Source: JL08 sp965363755
GTDB lineage: Bacteria > Pseudomonadota > Alphaproteobacteria > Rhodobacterales > Rhodobacteraceae
Assembly: GCA_965363755.1 (NCBI GenBank)
Contig: CBDTVL010000115.1
Coordinates: 1-11,870, forward strand
DNA: 11,870 nt
Reading direction: 5' to 3'
Below are positions 7,398-11,870 of the stretch, one piece after another; position 1 is the stretch's first letter; the number at the start of each line of letters is the position of its first letter. Under the pieces are notes generated by a model that ran no database searches, had not been told where the DNA came from, and saw nothing but the letters and a program-made list of their open reading frames with translations. A program made the position numbers and the translations under genes.

Positions 7398-8342
7398 TCA
7401 GCGCGGCGCTGCTGCGCGTGCAAGCCGGTCGTTAATGGCGCGACCTAATCCGGTATCTGGGATTGGGGCGACCGCGATAGGCTGATCAGAAGCGTCTAAT
7501 TGGTGCAGATACTCAAAAAGCCGCGCAGCCGCCTGCGTAAGATCCGCTGTTGCAGACAAATTCAGGTCTCCGTCGATGCCGCCAAATCCTAACATGCGCT
7601 CGCCGGGAAACACTGTTTTCGCATTCAGTCTGACCGGTGCGCGGGGCGCGTAATGTGAGGCCAGTTGCCCGGGTGCCGTTATGGCGTCGCTTGTGGGCGT
7701 TGCCATTAGCCGTTTGCCCAGAACCTGCTCGATCCGCTCTCGCGTCAGGCCGCCTTCGCGCAACAGGGTTGGTGGGCCCGCAAGACTGACAATGGTGGAC
7801 TCCACTCCGACAGCACAGGGCCCGTTGTCCAGCACTGCAGAAATTTTACCACCCAGCCCGGCAAATACATGCGCGGCTGATGTCGGGCTGATCCGACCGG
7901 AGGGGTTGGCAGAAGGGGCGGCAACCGGTCCTGAAAATGCGTCCAAAAGCGCCTGAGCGGTGGCGTCTGCAGGGACACGGATCGCAAGCGTCGGCAACTC
8001 AGCTGTGACGAGTGGCGACAGGCCATGACCGGTCTTCAGGGGCAGCACCAACGTAAATGGTCCGGGCCAGAAAGCGTCTGCCAGCAGTTGTGCGGTATCT
8101 GACCAAGTTACGAAGTTCTGCGCATGATCCGCCGAGGCAACATGCACGATCAGCGGATTGAACTGAGGGCGTCCCTTGGCCTCAAAAACCTTTGCGACGG
8201 CCAAGCTGTTGCGCGCATCAGCCCCCAATCCGTAGACTGTTTCGGTCGGAAACGCGACCAGTGCGCCCCTGCTCAAAAGCCAGGCCGCTCGCGAAATTCC
8301 GGCTTCCGACGGGGTCAGGCTTTGTGTTGTAAGGTCTTCCAT
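7398..8342 (-). CDS. L-threonylcarbamoyladenylate synthase (Sua5/YrdC/YwlC type)
   Basis: A 314-residue cytoplasmic enzyme of the long two-domain Sua5 type. It makes threonylcarbamoyl-AMP from threonine, bicarbonate and ATP, the first step of the t6A37 modification of ANN-decoding tRNAs. The YrdC domain carries FPTETVYGLG (31-40), KGRPQFNPLIVHV (56-68), APSANPSGR (142-150), VESTIV (180-185) and LLREGG (193-198). The linker has the conserved APGQLASHYAPR (223-234), which closes over the active site in Sua5 proteins. The remaining 80 residues form the Rossmann-like Sua5 domain. Length is normal for the long form. The start ATG at 8340-8342 has no strong ribosome binding site. The gene is divergent from the acyl-CoA dehydrogenase gene and separated from convergent yqgE by 51 bases in which I found no good terminator. 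Confidence 0.95.
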   Translation of the reverse strand: MEDLTTQSLTPSEAGISRAAWLLSRGALVAFPTETVYGLGADARNSLAVAKVFEAKGRPQFNPLIVHVASADHAQNFVTWSDTAQLLADAFWPGPFTLVLPLKTGHGLSPLVTAELPTLAIRVPADATAQALLDAFSGPVAAPSANPSGRISPTSAAHVFAGLGGKISAVLDNGPCAVGVESTIVSLAGPPTLLREGGLTRERIEQVLGKRLMATPTSDAITAPGQLASHYAPRAPVRLNAKTVFPGERMLGFGGIDGDLNLSATADLTQAAARLFEYLHQLDASDQPIAVAPIPDTGLGRAINDRLARAAAPR

Positions 8343-8390
8343 TTTGTTCTGTGACGCCGCGTTTGGGTTGCGTGGAGGTTTAGACCGATT

Positions 8391-8406
8391 ACTTGTCAGT
8401 ACAAGT
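8391..8406. promoter_or_regulatory. Operator-like palindrome ACTTGT-CAGT-ACAAGT
   Basis: The arms ACTTGT (8391-8396) and ACAAGT (8401-8406) are exact reverse complements around a 4-base centre. The site lies 67 bases before the acyl-CoA dehydrogenase start and 49 bases from the divergent Sua5-type start. The TTGT...ACAA core resembles half-sites used by GntR/FadR-type and other helix-turn-helix regulators. TTGTCA (8393-8398) inside it also resembles a -35 box, and TAGATA (8407-8412) just downstream resembles a -10, but their mutual spacing is wrong for one promoter. The palindrome is seen; regulator identity and function are inferred. Confidence 0.5.
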
Positions 8407-8432
8407 TAGATAAAAGTGATTACAGGCGGCGT

Positions 8433-8451
8433 GGCGGGATGCCAACCCGCC
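8433..8451 (+). promoter_or_regulatory. GC-rich leader hairpin before the acyl-CoA dehydrogenase
   Basis: GGCGGG (8433-8438) pairs perfectly with CCCGCC (8446-8451) around a 7-base loop. The stem ends 7 bases before the ribosome binding site AGGGGAG (8459-8465). No T run follows at once, so it is not a standard terminator. If transcription starts near 8410-8420, it would be in the 5' leader and could affect translation or transcript stability. Confidence 0.35.
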
Positions 8452-8472
8452 CAATTTCAGGGGAGTTCAGCC

Positions 8473-10185
8473 ATGCCCTATCGCGCACCCGTCGAAGAGT
8501 ATCGGTTTTTGTTACACAAGGTCGTCGGCCTAGATCAGGTCACAGCGACTGAACGGTTCGCAGATGCCACTGAGGATGTCACAGCCGCCATTCTGACCGA
8601 AGCGGGCAAGATGTGTGAAGAAGTGCTTGCTCCTTTGCAGCGCAATGGTGATTTGCATCCGGCGATTTTGGAAAATGGCGTCGTGCGCACATCGCCGGGA
8701 TATGAGGCGGGCTATCGCGCGGTCGCCAATGGCGGTTGGATTGCAATTAGTGCCAGTCCGGAGCATGGCGGCATGGGACTGCCGATGGCTTTGACCACTG
8801 CGGTAAACGAGATGATGAGCGCGGCCTGTGTATCTCTGCAACTCGCCCCATTGATGACACAAGGTCAGATCGAGGCATTGGAACATCACGCCAGCGACGC
8901 GTTGAAAGCAATCTATCTCCCCAAACTGGTCTCGGGGGAATGGACCGGCACAATGAACCTGACCGAACCGCAGGCCGGATCCGACGTCGGCGCGCTGAGC
9001 ACCAAGGCCGAACCAAACAGTGATGGCACCTATTCTGTGACTGGACAAAAGATTTATATCAGTTGGGGCGACCACGACGTTGCCGAAAACATTTGCCATC
9101 TGGTTCTGGCGCGATTGCCGGGTGGCGCAGCCGGAACCAAAGGGATCAGTCTCTTTGTGGTGCCCAAACGGCTTCCTGACGCTGCGGGCAATGCGGGTGC
9201 CGCCAATGATCTGAATGTGGTCAGTCTTGAGCATAAAATGGGTCTGCACGGGTCCCCGACCGCCGTCATGCAATTTGACGGGGCAACTGGTTGGCTGGTT
9301 GGAAAAGAGCATAATGGCATGGCGGCGATGTTCACAATGATGAACAACGCCCGGCTCGGTGTTGGCGGGCAGGGCATTGGCGTGGCAGAAGGCGCGTATC
9401 AGCACGCTCTGGCCTACGCGATGGACCGTAAACAGGGGCGTCCCGCGCATCAGGGTAGCGGCACGATCATTGATCACGCCGACGTACGTCGGATGCTGCT
9501 GACGATGAAAGCTGACATCTTTGCTGCCCGCGCCATTGCGCTGTCCTGCGGAGTGGCGATTGATATGGCGCACGCGAGCGGCAGCTCTGTCTGGTCGGCA
9601 AGGGCGGCGTTCTTAACCCCGATTGCCAAGGCTTTTGGGACCCAGACCGGGATGTCTGTCGCTGATACAGGCATTCAGGTGCACGGTGGCATGGGGTACA
9701 TCGAAGAAACTGGCGCGGCCCAGTTTGCCCGGGATGTACGGGTGACCGCCATTTACGAGGGTACAAACGGCATTCAGGCGATGGACCTTGTCGCGCGCAA
9801 AATGAGTGATGGAGGAGAAGCGGCCAGCTGCCTGCTGGACGAGATGCAGGATTTTGCCGAAAGCGCACGTGCAACATTGCCAGAACTGGCAGAGTCGATC
9901 TGGCAGGCGACCGAAACCCTGCGCGAGACAACCGACTGGCTGATTGGGCAATCCGATTTGAACAATCGATTTGCTGGAGCTGTGCCGTATCTGCAAGCTT
10001 TTGCCCGTGTGCTGGGCGCGCATTTTCATCTTGTGGCCGCGATGGCCGACCCGAACAGTGCCCGTGAAAAACTGGCTCGGTTCTACATCTTAAGGCTGCT
10101 TCCGGAACATGCGGGCCTTCTGACCCATGCGCAGGCTGGCGCCGACGGCCTGTTTGATCTAAGCGCGGAAGAGTTGCTTGCATGA
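8473..10185 (+). CDS. Acyl-CoA dehydrogenase, DmdC-like subgroup
   Basis: A 570-residue FAD-dependent acyl-CoA dehydrogenase of the long type, with an extra N-terminal domain and a C-terminal extension as in 3-methylmercaptopropionyl-CoA dehydrogenase (DmdC). It would oxidise an acyl-CoA to its 2-enoyl-CoA and pass electrons to electron transfer flavoprotein. Visible motifs are WTGTMNLTEPQAGSDVGAL, which contributes to the flavin and substrate site, then GQKIYISWGDHD, HKMGLHGSP, MFTMMNNARLGVGGQG, VHGGMGYIEETGAAQFARD and YEGTNGIQAMDL, where E429 is the expected catalytic base. The start at 8473 is set by AGGGGAG at 8459-8465 with a 7-base spacer; an upstream in-frame GTG (8416) lacks such a site. 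The stop overlaps the hydrolase start by ATGA, implying coupled translation. Rhodobacterales often carry several DmdC-like paralogs, so the true substrate (methylmercaptopropionyl-CoA or another acyl-CoA) is open. Confidence 0.9.
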   Translation: MPYRAPVEEYRFLLHKVVGLDQVTATERFADATEDVTAAILTEAGKMCEEVLAPLQRNGDLHPAILENGVVRTSPGYEAGYRAVANGGWIAISASPEHGGMGLPMALTTAVNEMMSAACVSLQLAPLMTQGQIEALEHHASDALKAIYLPKLVSGEWTGTMNLTEPQAGSDVGALSTKAEPNSDGTYSVTGQKIYISWGDHDVAENICHLVLARLPGGAAGTKGISLFVVPKRLPDAAGNAGAANDLNVVSLEHKMGLHGSPTAVMQFDGATGWLVGKEHNGMAAMFTMMNNARLGVGGQGIGVAEGAYQHALAYAMDRKQGRPAHQGSGTIIDHADVRRMLLTMKADIFAARAIALSCGVAIDMAHASGSSVWSARAAFLTPIAKAFGTQTGMSVADTGIQVHGGMGYIEETGAAQFARDVRVTAIYEGTNGIQAMDLVARKMSDGGEAASCLLDEMQDFAESARATLPELAESIWQATETLRETTDWLIGQSDLNNRFAGAVPYLQAFARVLGAHFHLVAAMADPNSAREKLARFYILRLLPEHAGLLTHAQAGADGLFDLSAEELLA

Positions 10186-11240
10186 AGGACGTCCCCTTGA
10201 CCGACACAGCCGCTACCTTGCGCTATCCCTGGGAAACACCACCAGCGCCTGGTGCTGCGATCGAGGTTGCCGACGGCGTCCTGTGGATGCGACTGCCGCT
10301 GCCGATGAAGCTGGATCATGTGAACGTCTATGCATTGGACGACGGGGATAGCTGGACGATTGTCGATACCGGATTCTCCAGCAGAAAATCCAAAGAAATC
10401 TGGCGAGAACTGTTGGCAGGGCCGCTGGCCGGAAAACCTGTACGGCGGGTCATTGTCACCCACCACCATCCCGACCATATCGGGCTGGCCGGTTGGTTCC
10501 AGAGCGCGTTTGGCGCCGAACTGATTACGACGCGAACTTCTTGGTTGTTTGCCCGCATGCTGGCGCTGGATGTTCAATCGGTGCCGGTACCTGAGACTAT
10601 GGCATTTTATCGCGCGGCGGGCATGGACCCGCAGATTCACGACAAACGGTCAAGCGAGAGGCCGTTCAATTTTGGCGACGTGGTTGAACCTTTGCCGCTG
10701 GGGTATACCCGCATTGCACAAGACAGTGTGATCAAGATTGGGGGGCGCATCTGGGACATACACATTGGCAATGGCCACGCCCCCGAACATGCGACGTTCT
10801 GGAGCAGAGATGATAATCTTGTCCTTGCAGGCGACCAGATATTGCCGTCAATCAGTCCCAACATCGGGGTTTACGCGACCGAGCCAATGGCAGACCCGAT
10901 TGGCGAGTGGATCGAGGCCTGTGAGCGGCTGGCGATATTTGCGCGAGCGGATCATCTGGTTTTGGGCGGGCACAAACTGCCGTTCACCGGTTTGCCATTT
11001 CGAATGCGGCAGCTGATCGACAACCACCACGGTGCGCTGGACCGGCTGCTGAAATATATTGAAATACCCAAAGCCGCCGGTGATTGTTTTGTCCCGCTGT
11101 TCAAAAGAGCGATAGGGGATGCCGAATATGGGTTGGCCTTGGTTGAATCTGTGGCGCATCTCAGCCACCTTTATCAAACGGGTCTGGCGACCCGCGCGCT
11201 GCGTGCTGACGGGGCGTGGGAATACCAACGAAAGGACTAA
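10182..11240 (+). CDS. Metallo-beta-lactamase-fold hydrolase
   Basis: A 352-residue cytoplasmic protein with the complete MBL metal-binding set: THHHPDH (H94, H96, D98, H99), GNGHAPEH (H199), AGDQILPS (D218) and LGGH (H264), so a two-metal hydrolase site is intact. The C-terminal 85 residues after GGHKLPF are helical, resembling the winged-helix tail of LACTB2-like MBL proteins. MBL members of this kind hydrolyse thioesters, lactones or phosphodiesters; the substrate cannot be read from sequence. Translation is coupled to the upstream acyl-CoA dehydrogenase by a 4-base overlap, and GAAGAG just upstream may serve as ribosome binding site. A job in the same acyl-CoA pathway, such as thioester hydrolysis, is an inference from that coupling. 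No signal peptide is seen. Confidence 0.88.
   Translation: MKDVPLTDTAATLRYPWETPPAPGAAIEVADGVLWMRLPLPMKLDHVNVYALDDGDSWTIVDTGFSSRKSKEIWRELLAGPLAGKPVRRVIVTHHHPDHIGLAGWFQSAFGAELITTRTSWLFARMLALDVQSVPVPETMAFYRAAGMDPQIHDKRSSERPFNFGDVVEPLPLGYTRIAQDSVIKIGGRIWDIHIGNGHAPEHATFWSRDDNLVLAGDQILPSISPNIGVYATEPMADPIGEWIEACERLAIFARADHLVLGGHKLPFTGLPFRMRQLIDNHHGALDRLLKYIEIPKAAGDCFVPLFKRAIGDAEYGLALVESVAHLSHLYQTGLATRALRADGAWEYQRKD
11231..11236 (+). promoter_or_regulatory. Ribosome binding site AAAGGA pointing at an ATC codon
   Basis: AAAGGA inside the last codons of the hydrolase gene is the same hexamer, and at the same 7-base spacing, as before the adaptor gene (928-933); it also precedes moaB (287-292). Here the codon at the right distance is ATC (11244-11246), in frame with the DUF6173-like gene. 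By contrast, neither the TTG at 11352 nor the ATG at 11364 has any purine-rich binding site at a suitable distance. Confidence 0.6.
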
Positions 11241-11243
11241 GGC

Positions 11244-11363
11244 ATCGAAAACGCGATCAAAACCGCAGCAGAAGCCGTTGAGGCTGATGCAATTCCGCGG
11301 CTCCACGAAGTCCATACCGACCCGAACAAAAAATGCGCCAGCGAACAACCTTTGCGAAAAAAA
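11244..11363 (+). other. Probable coding 5' extension of the DUF6173-like gene, beginning at ATC
   Basis: The frame of the DUF6173-like gene stays open upstream of its first ATG through 40 further codons, back to the hydrolase stop at 11238-11240. It reads IENAIKTAAEAVEADAIP and then RLHEVHTDPNKK, a plausible soluble protein N-terminus with no stop. There is no ATG, GTG or TTG in frame between 11241 and 11351. The AAAGGA at 11231-11236 is ideally placed for ATC 11244. Either translation begins at this near-cognate codon, or an ancestral ATG has mutated (or been misread) and the gene now starts internally. The full-length product would be 164 residues. Confidence 0.55.
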
Positions 11364-11738
11364 ATGGCAGACAAGCCGGTCAAACAGAAAAGCCCGGCAG
11401 AGTGGGCCTATGAACGCATCATTGTGTATCTCCAGAATTTCGAAGAACAGCTGGACAATGAACACGAGGTGGCCATGGGATTTGCCGGCGGCAATGCAGG
11501 CGTCTTACGGATCGAAGGGATGGGTTATTTTGATCCTGATATCATTACGTTTTACGGGTCCGAAGAAACCGGGGCCAAGACTCAGCTTATTCAGCATGTC
11601 ACCCAGCTAAACGTGATGCTGCGCGCTTTGCCCAAACAGGTGGATCAGCCAGAAGCCAACCGGATCGGGTTTCGATTGGCTGCGGACCTTGAAAAGACCG
11701 TCGGATCGGCCAAGGCCAAACGGAAGAAAAAACGATAA
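11364..11738 (+). CDS. DUF6173-like conserved protein (function unknown)
   Basis: From the first in-frame ATG this gives 124 residues; with the probable extension to 11244 it is 164. The core reads SPAEWAYERIIVYLQNFEEQL, EVAMGFAGGNAGVLRIEGMGYF, then TFYGSEETG, QLIQHVTQLNVMLRALP and RIGFRLAADLE, ending in a very basic tail (KAKRKKKR). I recognise this as the type of small conserved protein annotated as DUF6173 in Rhodobacterales; the family assignment is from memory. No membrane segment or signal peptide is seen, so it is probably cytoplasmic. The basic tail could bind nucleic acid or membrane, but that is speculation. It follows the hydrolase gene in the same frame and is probably co-transcribed with it. 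A TTG at 11352 is a further start option; neither the ATG nor the TTG has a ribosome binding site, which is why the ATC at 11244 is the preferred true start. Confidence 0.75.
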   Translation: MADKPVKQKSPAEWAYERIIVYLQNFEEQLDNEHEVAMGFAGGNAGVLRIEGMGYFDPDIITFYGSEETGAKTQLIQHVTQLNVMLRALPKQVDQPEANRIGFRLAADLEKTVGSAKAKRKKKR

Positions 11739-11751
11739 CAAGAGGACATCA

Positions 11752-11789
11752 ATGACGGGATGACTCGGGTTTCAAAATGCGGTAATTAG
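11752..11789 (+). other. Overlapping mini reading frames before the oxidase subunit gene
   Basis: In the 85 bases between the DUF6173-like gene and the oxidase subunit, AGAGGA (11741-11746) precedes ATG 11752, which encodes only M-T-G and then stops at TGA 11761-11763. That stop overlaps a second ATG (11760) encoding MTRVSKCGN, stopping at TAG 11787-11789. The overlap is of the ATGA type. This could be a leader peptide arrangement, a decayed gene or chance; the good ribosome binding site is the only positive evidence. Confidence 0.2.
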
Positions 11790-11823
11790 CGGCAACACTA
11801 TCGAAAATAGGGACTACAAACAG

Positions 11824-11870
11824 ATGGCAGACTATATCCACGGCGAAATGGACACCAAAACGCAAGAGAA
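11824..11870 (+). CDS. aa3-type cytochrome c oxidase subunit IV (5' end only)
   Basis: Only 15 complete codons are in the window: MADYIHGEMDTKTQE, then a partial codon. The opening MADxxHGxMDxxxQEK is characteristic of the very small (about 45-70 residue) single-helix subunit IV of alphaproteobacterial aa3-type cytochrome c oxidase, an inner-membrane subunit not required for catalysis in studied examples. AGGGA at 11809-11813 lies 10 bases upstream and is a usable ribosome binding site. The membrane helix that would confirm the call lies beyond the window end. The main oxidase genes are not visible here, which is usual because this subunit is often encoded apart from them. Confidence 0.8.
   Translation, partial: MADYIHGEMDTKTQE

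Noticed and set aside
7399..7411. CAGCGCGGCGCTG near-palindrome at the Sua5-type gene stop, as a terminator
   Set aside because: The stem is only five bases with a 3-base loop, overlaps the stop codon and has no T run on either strand.
8416..8472. N-terminal extension of the acyl-CoA dehydrogenase from GTG 8416
   Set aside because: The added 19 residues include codons from the leader hairpin, and the GTG has no ribosome binding site; ATG 8473 has a strong one at ideal spacing.
8530..9573. Minus-strand open frame of 347 codons opposite the acyl-CoA dehydrogenase
   Set aside because: It lies fully antisense to a gene with all family motifs; its translation has no recognisable domain, so it is a shadow frame.
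10848..11465. Minus-strand open frame of 205 codons across the hydrolase and DUF6173-like genes
   Set aside because: It is antisense to supported coding sequence; its Phe-rich translation is typical of a reversed frame.
11119..11610. Plus-strand open frame of 163 codons spanning the hydrolase end and the DUF6173-like start
   Set aside because: It is out of frame with both supported genes, and its Lys/Arg/Pro-rich translation has no family features. The frame through 11244 is better supported by its ribosome binding site and continuity.

Overview
The window reads as ordinary chromosomal DNA of an alphaproteobacterium, most likely a marine member of the Rhodobacterales (Roseobacter-type). This rests on protein style and gene content: a family 4 uracil-DNA glycosylase end, MoaB, a YqgE/AlgH protein, a long two-domain Sua5, a DmdC-type acyl-CoA dehydrogenase, a DUF6173-like protein and the start of the small alphaproteobacterial aa3 oxidase subunit IV. 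Genus cannot be set by reading alone. I see no tRNA, rRNA, insertion sequence, phage gene, CRISPR array or defence island.

Layout. Positions 1-843 (+) hold the 3' end of a uracil-DNA glycosylase, a probable small membrane-peptide gene that looks frameshifted, and moaB (molybdenum cofactor synthesis). Positions 941-5797 (+) hold a two-gene RND efflux operon: a membrane-anchored periplasmic adaptor, then a 1131-residue inner-membrane permease with an extra two-helix C-terminal tail. No outer-membrane channel or regulator is present. A periplasmic DsbD-alpha-like protein lies on the minus strand (5794-6606) and converges on the permease, sharing a TTAA stop palindrome. YqgE/AlgH (6765-7346, +) diverges from it. 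The threonylcarbamoyl-AMP synthase gene for tRNA t6A synthesis (7398-8342, -) converges on yqgE.

Positions 8473-11240 (+) hold an acyl-CoA dehydrogenase coupled through an ATGA overlap to a metallo-beta-lactamase-fold hydrolase, probably one acyl-CoA metabolic unit. Its promoter region contains a clean inverted repeat, ACTTGT-CAGT-ACAAGT, that looks like an operator. A DUF6173-like gene follows (11364-11738, with a well-supported coding extension back to 11244 that begins at ATC). The window ends in the first 15 complete codons of an aa3-type cytochrome c oxidase subunit IV gene.

No clearly new multigene system is visible. The most notable signals are small: the apparent ATC start of the DUF6173-like gene behind a perfect AAAGGA ribosome binding site, the frameshifted small membrane peptide ahead of moaB, and the operator-like palindrome before the acyl-CoA dehydrogenase.
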